A stretch of DNA of 18,911 nucleotides from CAZYYO01 sp964650965 (GCA_964650965.1 CAZYYO010000049.1:1-18911); one strand, 5' to 3'; positions 7,124 through 15,988 are shown, counted from the stretch's first letter. A program made the numbers and translations. The notes: a model not told the origin generated them from the letters alone.

Positions 7124-8590
7124 TTATGCTGTGTAATTTACGGTGTTACCATTGTCTCTCATCATCCTGGCCACAAGTTCCTCTTCTTCTGTCATAAGGC
7201 CTTGCATTGTCATAGGATCACTGAGGTCAATGTTTCTTCTTCGGGAAGTGCGCTGTTCCATTTCTTCCCCCTGCTGCTGTTCCCGTTTTGCCTGTTCATC
7301 CAGGTTCTTTTCAAACTCATGTGTGGCAACGGATACCTGAACAGAATCAACCTTCACGCCCTGCTGATTCAAATTTTCTCTCAGCTGAACCATCTGGCTT
7401 TCTAAGGCTTCCTTCACGGTTTCGTTCTGGGTATAAATATGTGCACTGATATTGCCTTCCTTCTGGGTTACCTCCATAAGTACCTTGCCTAGGCTGGCAG
7501 GATTTAATTCCATTTCCATGGTGGTTTCACCAAGGGCAAAGGTAATACGTGCCTGTTTCACAATCTGCTCCATCATAGCCTTCGCATCTGTAATATAAGA
7601 TGCTGCATTGACGCCCTGAGTCGTTGTGGTTTTTGGACTGTCCACAGGTGTAAATTGGTTGTCAGACATCGCAGTAAGATGATTCTGATGATCTTTTACA
7701 CTGTGTTTTTCACTGTTTTGTTCCTTGGAATCCATTGGGGCATCCTGCTGGGATGAAGTATTCGCTTCCTCTGCTGTTTCATGGACAGCAACTGAAATAT
7801 CGATCTGTTTGGACGTTCCATCCTCATCTTCGAAAACTGCTTCTTCCACCGGCTGCCTGGTCTTGTCCATATTTGTGGTCAAAAGACTTTCATCCATGGG
7901 TTGGTTTTGCTGATTCGTCCCGGTTTCGTCCCTGGGTTCTGTTATTATTTCTGTTGTTAAATCCACTTCTTCCGGCAGCATATCTGTTTGTTCTGTCTGC
8001 ATTTCATTTGATGCATTACTATCAGGTTGTTGTACTGATTGTAACTCCTGATTCATTTGTTCAATGGCTTCTAAGGTCATGTTTGTTGTCTGTAACAAAT
8101 CACCGGTAAGCTGATGAACACTACGAAGAATATTCGTATACTCATCGGTCAATAACAGTTCCACACTGGAATCTGTACCTGTTAAGGTCATAATGAGCTG
8201 TGTTAAGTTCTCCGGCTTGGCTAGATCCATGTAATTCAGTCCCAATGTTTCCATTGCCTGCTCCACTTCTTCTTCGCTAATACCTAATTCTTCCTTAAGC
8301 ACATCCTTAACATTCTCTTCAAATGCATCCGTTTCTTCCTGAATCTGGTTACGGTCAACGGAATCCTGTGCCTTTTGAATAACAGGCTTACTGTCCCTTT
8401 GTACGTATGATTCAGATAACGAGCTATCAGAAACAGTATCATCTTCAACGCTTTTTTTACTTGTTTGCTGTGATGAATTTACCATTAACTTTTGAAAACT
8501 CATTTCATTCACTTTTGGTGTCTGATTTCCGCTGGATGCACGTTGAGTACTTTGAGCTACCGGCAAGTTTGTTATACTTGCACTTGTCAT
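7124..8590 (-). CDS. fliK: Flagellar hook-length control protein FliK
   Basis: FliK is secreted through the flagellar export apparatus, measures the hook and triggers the switch to filament export. From ATG 8590-8588 it has 488 residues. An upstream in-frame TTG (8623) exists, but AAGGAGG stands about 8 nt before the ATG and fixes the start. Most of the protein is a polar, Gln/Glu/Ser/Thr-rich region of low conservation, as is usual for the ruler segment. The C-terminal hook domain is at about residues 345-425, with FALGETTMEMELNPASLGKV, then a strand (GNISAHIYTQN) and helix (EALESQMVQLRENLNQQGVK). A basic, Gln-rich tail (KREQQQGEEMEQRTSRRRN) follows. It lies between the MotE-like gene and flgD. 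Confidence 0.95.
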   Translation of the reverse strand: MTSASITNLPVAQSTQRASSGNQTPKVNEMSFQKLMVNSSQQTSKKSVEDDTVSDSSLSESYVQRDSKPVIQKAQDSVDRNQIQEETDAFEENVKDVLKEELGISEEEVEQAMETLGLNYMDLAKPENLTQLIMTLTGTDSSVELLLTDEYTNILRSVHQLTGDLLQTTNMTLEAIEQMNQELQSVQQPDSNASNEMQTEQTDMLPEEVDLTTEIITEPRDETGTNQQNQPMDESLLTTNMDKTRQPVEEAVFEDEDGTSKQIDISVAVHETAEEANTSSQQDAPMDSKEQNSEKHSVKDHQNHLTAMSDNQFTPVDSPKTTTTQGVNAASYITDAKAMMEQIVKQARITFALGETTMEMELNPASLGKVLMEVTQKEGNISAHIYTQNETVKEALESQMVQLRENLNQQGVKVDSVQVSVATHEFEKNLDEQAKREQQQGEEMEQRTSRRRNIDLSDPMTMQGLMTEEEELVARMMRDNGNTVNYTA

Positions 8591-8652
8591 GTTTCTTCCT
8601 CCTTCCTTTTTTTCAGTTTTCAAGCTGCAATTTGATCCATTTTTCCAGGATC

Positions 8653-8679
8653 TTTGCTCTCCATGATATGGAAAGCAAA
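8653..8679 (-). other. Strong stem-loop between the MotE-like gene and fliK
   Basis: Arms 8653-8664 and 8668-8679 form a 12-bp stem around a 3-nt loop. On the minus-strand RNA all 12 pairs form, one as a U-G wobble. It begins 7 nt after the stop of the MotE-like gene and ends about 50 nt before the fliK ribosome binding site. No U-tract follows, so it is probably not an intrinsic terminator. RNA processing or stabilisation of flanking mRNA would fit the position, but this is inference. Confidence 0.6.
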
Positions 8680-8686
8680 TCTATTC

Positions 8687-9508
8687 CTAAGGTTCCATGA
8701 GCTTGGTTACTTTTGCGGCCGTATCTGCATTCATGGCTCCTAGAATATTCCCTCTTGATTTGGCATCCATCTGCCAAAGTATTTTACCTACCAATTGTAA
8801 ATCATCTGTCATGGTATTAAAAATTGCCGCCGCCTGGGCTGGCTTCATATTGGAATAGGTTGCTGCATATTGTTTGATTTGTTCCTCTGATTGTAATTGT
8901 TGAACCACCTGTTTATATAACACTTCTGCATTATCCGGTTCTATGCTCTCATAATATGCCTTATATTCATTTATATCGGGTGCATTGTCAGAAAAAACAA
9001 CCTCTTCGTAAAATTTTTCTTTTTCTGCTTCAAAGGATGCTTCTGCTTCCTTATATTCCTGCAATTCTTTCGCTTGTGCTTCTAAATCAGAAATATGTGC
9101 ACTGTTTTCACCATTTGCAGATTTTGCCTCTTCCAATTCCTTCTCTAATTCCTTGATTCTGGCAACAGCATCGTCCATAGATGCATAAGAGTAAGCTGCA
9201 TCCTCCTGGGCATATTCCTCTGTCTCAGGTAATATTTTATTAATAACCGGAACATCCTTTAGCACTGGATATAAAACCGTAGAACCAAATCCCCCCACGT
9301 CCATTTTAACCAGTAATGCAAGAATTGCCAGCCATACCACAATAATCAATACAGCAACAAAACCAATGAGAAGCTTTCCTCCAACAGTTTCTTCTTCCTC
9401 CTCCGTGGTTTCTCCCTGGCCCTTTGCTTTTTTCTCTTCTTTTTCCTTTTTCTTCTGCTCTTTGGCCGCTTTCCGCTGTGCCTTCTTATCTAATTTTTCC
9501 TCAGCCAT
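8687..9508 (-). CDS. MotE/YlxF-like flagellar membrane protein
   Basis: This 273-residue protein occupies the place between fliJ and fliK that ylxF holds in Bacillus. A very basic then acidic cytoplasmic N-terminus (about residues 5-41) precedes one membrane helix at about 45-68. A coiled coil spans about 111-170. The C-terminal region (about 185-270; MKPAQAAAIFNTMTDD and ILGAMNADTAAKVTKLM) resembles the MgtE N-terminal repeat domain found in MotE and FlbB proteins. In those families the proteins lie in the periplasm or outer leaflet and help stator or hook proteins; the role here is inferred. GGAG lies 6 nt before the ATG. I leave the symbol empty because orthology to a named gene cannot be settled from this sequence alone. 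Confidence 0.85.
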   Translation of the reverse strand: MAEEKLDKKAQRKAAKEQKKKEKEEKKAKGQGETTEEEEETVGGKLLIGFVAVLIIVVWLAILALLVKMDVGGFGSTVLYPVLKDVPVINKILPETEEYAQEDAAYSYASMDDAVARIKELEKELEEAKSANGENSAHISDLEAQAKELQEYKEAEASFEAEKEKFYEEVVFSDNAPDINEYKAYYESIEPDNAEVLYKQVVQQLQSEEQIKQYAATYSNMKPAQAAAIFNTMTDDLQLVGKILWQMDAKSRGNILGAMNADTAAKVTKLMEP

Positions 9509-9524
9509 TTTTTACTCCGTATTA

Positions 9525-9968
9525 TCATCCTTTATTATGGTAGCTATAGCTTACAAGTTCATCTGTCACTTTGTTTTCCTGGGAATTAAGCTCTCCCTTA
9601 AAAGAATCAAATGCCTTCTCTTTTAGATTCTCATGGGTTTTGCGATCCTTCATCACATCACTTAACCGTGTCCTGGCCAATTCCAAATTCTTTTGGGCAA
9701 TATGAAGCTCCATCATTTGCGCTCGAATCAGCTGTTTCATTGTATCAATGGACTTCTTAGTTGTAGAAATTTCCCTTAAATCCAAAGTTCCCTTGGATAA
9801 TTCCTTTAGATGCTTCTCATATCCACTTCTTCGAATCATAAGTTTGGAAAGCTTGTCCTGCTCTTCCATCACTTTTGCATTCGCCTGAGCATAGGCAATC
9901 TTTTCCTGGCTCTCTAATTTCTGTTTGATTTGCAGGATATTCTCCATACGATACTTAAACTTTGCCAT
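9525..9968 (-). CDS. fliJ: Flagellar export protein FliJ
   Basis: FliJ is the coiled-coil stalk of the FliH-FliI-FliJ export ATPase complex in the cytoplasm. The 147 residues are almost entirely alpha-helical, highly charged and without predicted membrane segments. The start MAKFKYRMENILQIKQKLES is typical of the family (basic residues, then a heptad-like helix). A second helix covers about residues 68-125. Its size and its place directly after fliI support the call, since sequence conservation in FliJ is low. The ribosome binding site AAGGTGA stands about 7 nt before the ATG, and the gap after fliI is 17 nt. Confidence 0.9.
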   Translation of the reverse strand: MAKFKYRMENILQIKQKLESQEKIAYAQANAKVMEEQDKLSKLMIRRSGYEKHLKELSKGTLDLREISTTKKSIDTMKQLIRAQMMELHIAQKNLELARTRLSDVMKDRKTHENLKEKAFDSFKGELNSQENKVTDELVSYSYHNKG

Positions 9969-9985
9969 CTATTATCACCTTATGT

Positions 9986-11299
9986 TTAAAAAATATCCTC
10001 TAATTGCTGAATAATCTGTTCAAAATCAAATTTTTCATGGGTTTCCTGACACAAAAATGCATTCACCTGATCGATCTTAGAAATTGCAAAATCTATATTT
10101 TTATTGGAGCCTGGTTTATATGCTCCAATATTAATCAAATCCTCTGCTTCCTGGTAGGTAGCAAGTACATTTTTCAATTTTCCAGACACCATCTTATGAT
10201 CCTTCTCCGCTATGGAGCTCATAACCCTGGAGATACTCTGCAACACATCAATGGCTGGATAATGATTCTTCTGAGCCAGACTTCTTGAAAGCATAATATG
10301 ACCATCTAGAATACTTCTAGCCGTGTCTGTAATAGGTTCATTAAAATCATCGCCATCTACTAAAACGGTATACAAGCCTGTAATAGAACCCACACTAGAA
10401 TTACCTGCTCTTTCTAACAGCTTGGGCATCTCAGAATACACACTGGGTGGATATCCTCTGGTAACTGGTGGCTCCCCGGAAGCAAGTCCGATTTCTCTTT
10501 GCGCCATGGAAAAACGAGTCAGGGAATCCATCATAAGCAATACATCCTTCCCCTGGTCTCTAAAATATTCCGCAATCGCAGTTGCTGTTTTTGCTGCTTT
10601 ATTACGTATCAGCGCCGGTCTGTCCGATGTGGCAACTACCACCACGGAACGTTTCATTCCTTCTTCCCCTAAATCACGCTCAATAAATTCCCGTACTTCT
10701 CTTCCTCGCTCTCCTATTAATGCAATCACATTAATATCTGCTTTGGTGTTTCGTGCAAACATTCCCAGCAATGTACTCTTTCCCACACCAGAACCGGCAA
10801 AGATTCCAATACGCTGTCCCTTTCCTACTGTAATTAATCCGTCCACCGCTTTAACACCCAACGGAAGTACCTGGGAAATAATCTCTCGTTCCATCGGGTC
10901 CGGCGGCGGTGCTTCCACTGGATATTCCTGTTTTAACGTCAGCACATCGACATCTGTAGGTCGTCCAATACCATCTACAGAATGTCCTAGTAATTCATCT
11001 CCTACAGCAATCGCAAGGGGCTTTCCGGTATTACGAACAATACACCCTACACCTACCCCTTCTACACTTTCATAGGGCATTAGCAGAAGTCGTTTATCAC
11101 GAAATCCCACTACTTCAGCCAGAATTGTTTTATTCTTTGCCTCGTCAACAATGATTTCGCATAAATCATTTAGTTTTGCATCTGGTCCAACAGATTCCAT
11201 AGTAAGCCCTACAATTTTAACTACCTTTCCCAGACAATTAAAGTAGGTTCTGTCAACCAGCGTTAAATATTTTTTTACATTAACATCCACATGCATCAT
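9986..11299 (-). CDS. fliI: Flagellum-specific export ATPase FliI
   Basis: FliI is the ATPase that energises and sorts cargo for flagellar type III export. It has 437 residues, a normal length. Walker A is GSGVGKST (169-176), the GERGREV motif is at 196-202, and Walker B VLLMMDSLTR is at 253-262 with D258. The segment GYPPSVYSEMPKLLERAGN is typical of FliI and type III ATPases. The start is uncertain: ATGs at 11299 and 11296 lie only 2-5 nt after the fliH stop with AAGG immediately in front. GTG at 11290 would sit 9 nt behind that AAGG, a better spacing, and gives MDVNVKKYL. The difference is three residues. Confidence 0.97.
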   Translation of the reverse strand: MMHVDVNVKKYLTLVDRTYFNCLGKVVKIVGLTMESVGPDAKLNDLCEIIVDEAKNKTILAEVVGFRDKRLLLMPYESVEGVGVGCIVRNTGKPLAIAVGDELLGHSVDGIGRPTDVDVLTLKQEYPVEAPPPDPMEREIISQVLPLGVKAVDGLITVGKGQRIGIFAGSGVGKSTLLGMFARNTKADINVIALIGERGREVREFIERDLGEEGMKRSVVVVATSDRPALIRNKAAKTATAIAEYFRDQGKDVLLMMDSLTRFSMAQREIGLASGEPPVTRGYPPSVYSEMPKLLERAGNSSVGSITGLYTVLVDGDDFNEPITDTARSILDGHIMLSRSLAQKNHYPAIDVLQSISRVMSSIAEKDHKMVSGKLKNVLATYQEAEDLINIGAYKPGSNKNIDFAISKIDQVNAFLCQETHEKFDFEQIIQQLEDIF

Positions 11300-11301
11300 C
11301 C

Positions 11302-12120
11302 TTACAGACTCAGTGTTCTTAAGTCCTTTAATAAATTTTCTAGCTGCACTTCCAGACTACAGTCAAAAACACCGCCATCTGTTTCAATAATACATTGGTT
11401 CTTTTCTAACAGCGGGTCCAAAATAAAATCAAGCTTTACACCAGAACCAACCTTCTCTTGTAGCATTTCCTTACTGTCTATAAGGGACTTATAATTGTCT
11501 TCATTTACCTTGATTTGAAACTCTTTGCTGCTTTCTATATGTAATATAGCATTTTCTACCAAATGAACCAGTAATTCCTTTTTATCTCCAAATTGGATCA
11601 TGAAAACCTGTTCAAACACCTGGGCAATCACATCAATCAAATCCTTTTCCATGGATTCCTGTTTTTCTTGATATTCGCGATTTAAAGCATTCATTCTCTG
11701 CTGGTACTGATTCTCCTGTTGCTTCTGTTCCTCCATAGCCTGCTGGATTCCCTGCTGATAGCCTTCCTCCTGCCCCTGGGAGAATGCCTGCTTTCTTAAA
11801 TCTTCAGCTTCTTGTGTCCCCTGCTGAAGGATTTGTTTTGCCTGTTCTCTGGCCTGGGCAAGAATCTGTTCTGCCTCTTCCTGAGCCAAAGCCTTATAGT
11901 CTATTTCCGGCTCTACTACCTCCGGTGTATCCTCTGAAATTCCTTCTTGAAATTCAGCCTCTGGATTTTCGCCCTCTATCTCGTCTTGCTGGCTTCTTTG
12001 TCTCTCCTGAAGCTTTAATTCAAAAAGGTGAATTTTCTCCTGAACAATCTCATTGGAATCAATCACGCGTGTGGCTGAGCCACTTTCTTTGATTCCCTGA
12101 CTTTTTAATAAATTAGACAA
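11302..12120 (-). CDS. fliH: Flagellar assembly protein FliH
   Basis: FliH binds and restrains FliI and links it to the C-ring. It has 272 residues starting at TTG 12120-12118. This start overlaps the last 8 nt of fliG, and GGAGGTGA stands 8 nt upstream within fliG, so translation is coupled. The N-terminus MSNLLKSQ matches family members. The middle is a long Gln/Glu-rich helix (about 75-165), and the segment AFSQGQEEGYQQGIQQ shows the GxxxGxxxG pattern characteristic of FliH. The C-terminal half (about 166-272) is the globular FliI-binding region. No ATG start is plausible near the conserved N-terminus. Confidence 0.93.
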   Translation of the reverse strand: MSNLLKSQGIKESGSATRVIDSNEIVQEKIHLFELKLQERQRSQQDEIEGENPEAEFQEGISEDTPEVVEPEIDYKALAQEEAEQILAQAREQAKQILQQGTQEAEDLRKQAFSQGQEEGYQQGIQQAMEEQKQQENQYQQRMNALNREYQEKQESMEKDLIDVIAQVFEQVFMIQFGDKKELLVHLVENAILHIESSKEFQIKVNEDNYKSLIDSKEMLQEKVGSGVKLDFILDPLLEKNQCIIETDGGVFDCSLEVQLENLLKDLRTLSL

Positions 12121-13120
12121 TCAGCTCGTCACCTCCACCTCTGGAAATAACAATTTCTGCAGAATCTTCTAATTTTCTGATAATTCCAACAATCTTCTGC
12201 TGTGCCTCTTCTACATCCTTCATTCGGACTGGTCCCATATATTCCATATCTTCCTTAATCATAGATGCAAGACGAGAAGAAAGGTTCTTAAAGATTGCAT
12301 TCTGAACTTCTTCATTTGCTCCCTTAAGTGCAATGCCAAGGTCCCCGTTATCCACATCACGCAGTACACGCTGAATTGCCCGATCATCCAGCAGTAGAAT
12401 ATCTTCAAATACGAACATCTTCTTTCGAATTTCCTCGGCCAGTTCTGGTGTTTCAATTTCCAGAGATTCCATAATACGTTTCTCTGTACCACGGTCTACT
12501 GTATTTAAAATTGCGACAATAGAATCCACACCGCCCGCAATGGTATAATCCTGATTGATCAACGATGAGAGCTTTCTCTCTAGAACCTGTTCCACTTCTT
12601 TTATGATTTCCGGAGATGTACGATCCATCATAGCAATACGCTTAGCAACATCCGCCTGCTTCTCCGGACTTAATGCACCAAGAATCAGCGATGCCTGTGA
12701 TGGAGATAAATAAGACAAAATCATTGCAATCGTCTGTGGATGCTCGTCCTGTATAAAATTTAACACCTGGCTTGGCTCTGTCTTTCGAATAAATTCAAAA
12801 GGTCGTACCTGAAGGGAAGCGGTAAGCTTGGAAATGACATGCTGAGCCTCTTCATCTCCCAATGCCTTCTCCAATAATTCCTTGGCATATCCAATACCAC
12901 CCTCAGCAATATATTGCTGAGCCAGACATACCTGGTAAAATTCTTCTACAACCTCTTCTTTTACCTTGGGAGATACACTTCTGGTATTTGCAATCTCCAG
13001 TGTCAGCTCTTCTATTTCTTCTTCTTTTAAATGTTTAAAAATATCCGCAGATTTCTCAGGTCCTAATGTAATCAATAGAATCGCTGCTTTTTGTACTCCG
13101 GTTAATTCGTCAGATGCCAT
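12113..13120 (-). CDS. fliG: Flagellar motor switch protein FliG
   Basis: FliG is the rotor protein on which MotA exerts torque; it joins the MS ring to FliM. It has 335 residues, a standard length. Recognisable elements are the N-terminal FliF-binding domain (MASDELTGVQKAAILLITLG), the EHPQ motif at 126-129, the MFVF hinge at 235-238, and the C-terminal torque helix DDRAIQRVLRDVDNGDLGIA (245-264) with its charged residues. The segment MGPVRMKDVEEAQQKI near the end is also typical. The ATG lies 6 nt after the fliF stop; GGAG is about 10 nt upstream, inside fliF. It overlaps fliH by 8 nt. Confidence 0.97.
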   Translation of the reverse strand: MASDELTGVQKAAILLITLGPEKSADIFKHLKEEEIEELTLEIANTRSVSPKVKEEVVEEFYQVCLAQQYIAEGGIGYAKELLEKALGDEEAQHVISKLTASLQVRPFEFIRKTEPSQVLNFIQDEHPQTIAMILSYLSPSQASLILGALSPEKQADVAKRIAMMDRTSPEIIKEVEQVLERKLSSLINQDYTIAGGVDSIVAILNTVDRGTEKRIMESLEIETPELAEEIRKKMFVFEDILLLDDRAIQRVLRDVDNGDLGIALKGANEEVQNAIFKNLSSRLASMIKEDMEYMGPVRMKDVEEAQQKIVGIIRKLEDSAEIVISRGGGDELIV

Positions 13121-13126
13121 AATATA

Positions 13127-14725
13127 TTAACTCCAATCATCATTTAGCCAGTTTCTAAGCAGCGCGGCCACTGCATCTGGTTTTTCATCTACAAATTTCT
13201 CTATAAGAACTCTCGCCTCTGATTTCTCGTTAAATCCAATATCCTCTAATTCTTCTTCCTTGGTAGATTCCAGAAGGGATTCTACGGAAAGCTCCTGCTC
13301 GATGTCCTCATCCTCTGTTCTTCTAAGACTTCTAAATACAACAAATGCTAACATTGCAAAGATAAGAACGGCAAGGGCAATCTGCAGATAATCGGTAAGA
13401 TCTCTGCCACTTCCTGAGGAATACTGAAACATTGGTACTTCATATGCAGTAATGGAAATGCGATCGGTAGCAATACCGGTAGCATTGCTCACCATGGTAT
13501 AGAAATCCTGATCCACATCCGTCTTTACACGATCACTGTTGGCAGCCTTAAATTCGTCAAAGGTCATATCCCCTAACGTACCGTTGGCTTCTAATTCATC
13601 CTCATTGTATATTACATAAGTTGTAGCAACCACTGAAATGGAGGAATCATCATAAGATACTGTTCCTACTGCACTGTCGGTGGTGGTTATGGTCTCATTT
13701 GGAAGATAATCTTCTGTAACATCCGAGGTTTCAGAAGACGCATTGTCCCCATCTTCTGTCACATAGGTAGAATCATCATCATTGGAATCTGTTCCTGGGG
13801 TGCCGGCAATTCCCTGGTTGGAATTGGTCGTAGACTCTGTTCGGCTGTCAAGGTAGCCCTGGGACTGACCTTCTCCAACATAATAGTTATAATCTACCGT
13901 ATTCTTCTTATCGAAATTCATCACCAGATTCATGGCGATTTCCACATTGTCATATACATTGGTTCCAAGAATAACACTCTTCACAGAATTAGCAACGCTA
14001 GCCTCAGCTTTCTTCTTCGCTGTTAGATTGGAAGTTGCTGTACCAGCAACGGATGCCTCATCTCCTCCGGAGAAAAGAACATTTCCATCCCCATCTAAAA
14101 TCAATATATTTTCTGAGGTTTTATTGCCCAAACCGGTTGCAATATACTTGGCAATTCCAGCCGCCTGCTCCTCGTCCATCTCATCGCTGAGATTTAAAAT
14201 AACATTGGCAAAAGCCTCCTGCTCCTGGGCAATCATCGTTCCATCATCTGTAGGCAATGACAAGGTTACCTCTGCAGATGAAATATTAGAAATGGTTGCT
14301 AACTGCGTGGCAAACTTCTGCTCTAGATATAACTGATATTTCTTCTGTTTATCTGCTTCTGTGGTACTAAAGCTACCATCTATGGCATCATTGATGGTGT
14401 AACCACTAGAAGGAATATCGTTGGTTCCTAATAAAATACTTGCTGTAGCCTCATCCTTTTGATTTACATAATAGGTCATACCATCATCGGATGTAGTAAA
14501 GCTTATATTTTCTCCGTCTAGAAGCTCCTTTACCTTGGTAGCTCCCTCTGCGGTCTCGCAGGTAGTCAGCGTAACCATTGTTGGTCTGGTCACTACAAAG
14601 GCAAGGATTCCCAATGCAATAGCAACAACTGCTGTCACACTGATAATCAGCATTTTCTGTTTGCCGGTAAACTTCTTCCACCATTCTACAATTCGGTTTA
14701 AAATCTGTTGTAATCTTTCTGGCAT
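13127..14725 (-). CDS. fliF: Flagellar MS-ring protein FliF
   Basis: FliF forms the MS ring in the cytoplasmic membrane, the base on which the rotor and export gate are built. It has 532 residues. Membrane helix 1 is at about 25-45 and helix 2 at about 447-464; between them lie the ring-building domains with recognisable stretches (EQKFATQLATISNISSAEVT). A low-complexity Ser/Thr/Asp/Asn-rich loop covers about 295-360, usual for this family. The C-terminal FliG-binding tail is VLIEKFVDEKPDAVAALLRN followed by WLNDDWS. AGGGG is about 7 nt before the ATG, and the gene follows fliE by 14 nt. Confidence 0.96.
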   Translation of the reverse strand: MPERLQQILNRIVEWWKKFTGKQKMLIISVTAVVAIALGILAFVVTRPTMVTLTTCETAEGATKVKELLDGENISFTTSDDGMTYYVNQKDEATASILLGTNDIPSSGYTINDAIDGSFSTTEADKQKKYQLYLEQKFATQLATISNISSAEVTLSLPTDDGTMIAQEQEAFANVILNLSDEMDEEQAAGIAKYIATGLGNKTSENILILDGDGNVLFSGGDEASVAGTATSNLTAKKKAEASVANSVKSVILGTNVYDNVEIAMNLVMNFDKKNTVDYNYYVGEGQSQGYLDSRTESTTNSNQGIAGTPGTDSNDDDSTYVTEDGDNASSETSDVTEDYLPNETITTTDSAVGTVSYDDSSISVVATTYVIYNEDELEANGTLGDMTFDEFKAANSDRVKTDVDQDFYTMVSNATGIATDRISITAYEVPMFQYSSGSGRDLTDYLQIALAVLIFAMLAFVVFRSLRRTEDEDIEQELSVESLLESTKEEELEDIGFNEKSEARVLIEKFVDEKPDAVAALLRNWLNDDWS

Positions 14726-14739
14726 TGTTTAACCCCTAA

Positions 14740-15045
14740 CTATATCTGCATGTTCATAATTTCTTTATAAGCATCAATAAATTTATCTCTTACTGCAACC
14801 GTATATTGCAGTGCAATATTTGCTTTGGACTCAGCAATCAGTAAATCATGCATATTGTCTGACTCTCCAAGGGCAAAGGATATTTCTGCTGACTGCGCTT
14901 CATTCTGAAGATTGTTAGTTTCCCCAACCATTCCCATAACAGAATTTAAAACAGAATCAAAGCTGCTGTCATCGGTGTTATCTACTACGCTTTTTGTAGA
15001 TACCCCTGTATTTCCATATAGATTCTGTATTGCCGATACATCCAT
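14740..15045 (-). CDS. fliE: Flagellar hook-basal body protein FliE
   Basis: FliE links the MS ring to the proximal rod and is an early export substrate. It has 101 residues, as expected. The C-terminal half carries the family pattern: FALGESDNMHDLLIAESKAN followed by IALQYTVAVRDKFIDAYKEI and the terminal MNMQI. AGGAGG stands 8 nt before the ATG. It sits between flgC and fliF, its usual place in the flgB-flgC-fliE-fliF order. Confidence 0.95.
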   Translation of the reverse strand: MDVSAIQNLYGNTGVSTKSVVDNTDDSSFDSVLNSVMGMVGETNNLQNEAQSAEISFALGESDNMHDLLIAESKANIALQYTVAVRDKFIDAYKEIMNMQI

Positions 15046-15075
15046 CTAATGTTCCTCCTACTACGATCACTCTTA

Positions 15076-15516
15076 TTATTGTCCGATTTGCAAGCCTGCC
15101 TGAGCCATAGACTTTATAGCTTGAAACGCTGTGGTATTGGCCTCATAGGCACGACTGCTGTCTATCAGATTTGTCATCTCTGTCACTGTATTTACATTTG
15201 GATAGGTAACATATCCATTTTCATCTGCATCTGGATTGGATGGATCATATTCCATTACAAAATCCGTATCATAATCCTCAGTAACAGAAGATACCTTCAC
15301 ACCATTTCCATTAAACTTCGTTGTATTTTGCAAGGTGTCTGCAAAGGAAGGATTTATGGTTTTTTCCTCAAAGGTAACGATTTTTCTTCGATAAGGTTCG
15401 CCATCTTCTGTTCGTGTGGTGCTTACATTTGCAATATTCTCTGCAATGGTATCCATACGAAATCTCTGGGCCGTCATGCCTGATGCACATATATCAAATG
15501 ATTGAAATAATCCCAT
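15076..15516 (-). CDS. flgC: Flagellar proximal rod protein FlgC
   Basis: FlgC is a proximal rod subunit exported into the cell envelope. It has 146 residues. The N-terminal rod signature is FDICASGMTAQRFRMDTIAE followed by NIANVSTTRTEDG. The centre contains YVTYPNVNTVTEMTNLIDSS, and the C-terminus RAYEANTTAFQAIKSMAQAG is the conserved coiled-coil end. AAGGAG lies 8 nt before the ATG, 12 nt after flgB. Confidence 0.96.
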   Translation of the reverse strand: MGLFQSFDICASGMTAQRFRMDTIAENIANVSTTRTEDGEPYRRKIVTFEEKTINPSFADTLQNTTKFNGNGVKVSSVTEDYDTDFVMEYDPSNPDADENGYVTYPNVNTVTEMTNLIDSSRAYEANTTAFQAIKSMAQAGLQIGQ

Positions 15517-15528
15517 AATCTATTCTCC

Positions 15529-15918
15529 TTACTTAATTACTGATTGAAAACGTTTAAATTCTTCGGAAATTCCCTGGGTAAGAGCTTGATATCGCAATTG
15601 TTCCGAGGCTAATTCTACGTTTTCTGTATCAATATCCACATTATTGCCATCCAATCGATAGGAGTATGCAGCAGAATCTGTATATGCTACCCCATCTAGC
15701 TTGTTTAAATTCACGTTCTTCACCGCCCGGTCCATGGAACCATATCCGGTGCTGTTTAATTCCCGCTCCAGAACACTTTGAAACTCTACATCCTGTCTCT
15801 TATACCCTGGTGTATCTACATTGGCAATATTGTTGGCAATGGCGCTCTCCCTCTGCCAGCTGGCATCTGCTGCTTTATCCAGCACATTAATATAACTGAA
15901 TGCATCTGATCGAATCAT
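15529..15918 (-). CDS. flgB: Flagellar basal-body rod protein FlgB
   Basis: FlgB is a proximal rod subunit and here the first gene of the flagellar operon. It has 129 residues. The signature AIANNIANVDTPGYKRQDVE lies near the N-terminus, and the C-terminal segment NVELASEQLRYQALTQGISE with the ending FKRFQSVIK is typical. AAGGAGG stands 7 nt before the ATG. Two promoter candidates lie in the 194-bp gap between it and codY. Confidence 0.96.
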   Translation of the reverse strand: MIRSDAFSYINVLDKAADASWQRESAIANNIANVDTPGYKRQDVEFQSVLERELNSTGYGSMDRAVKNVNLNKLDGVAYTDSAAYSYRLDGNNVDIDTENVELASEQLRYQALTQGISEEFKRFQSVIK

Positions 15919-15960
15919 AGGTCATCCTCCTTCGCGGTATAATCCTGCTAATCTTATTAT

Positions 15961-15988
15961 ATTATAAATTATATTCCTGAAAAGACAA
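15961..15988 (-). promoter_or_regulatory. Proximal promoter candidate for the flagellar operon (P1)
   Basis: TTGTCT (15988-15983, 4 of 6) is followed after 16 bases by a perfect TATAAT (15966-15961). The leader before flgB would be about 36 nt. Several overlapping TATAAT-like repeats follow, so the exact -10 is uncertain. The spacer contains a weak CodY-like sequence. Confidence 0.5.
15971..15985 (-). promoter_or_regulatory. Weak CodY-box-like sequence in the flgB promoter
   Basis: This 15-mer matches 10 of 15 positions of the CodY consensus AATTTTCWGAAAATT, including the TTTTCAG core. It lies within the -35/-10 spacer of P1. Five mismatches make it a weak candidate, and AT-rich DNA yields such matches by chance. 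It is listed because CodY is known to repress the fla/che promoter in Bacillus subtilis. Confidence 0.3.

Noticed and set aside
10323..11075. A long plus-strand reading frame of 250 codons opposite fliI
   Set aside because: It is antisense to a strongly conserved ATPase gene, has no ribosome binding site that I can see and no recognisable domain. Its openness follows from the codon use of fliI.
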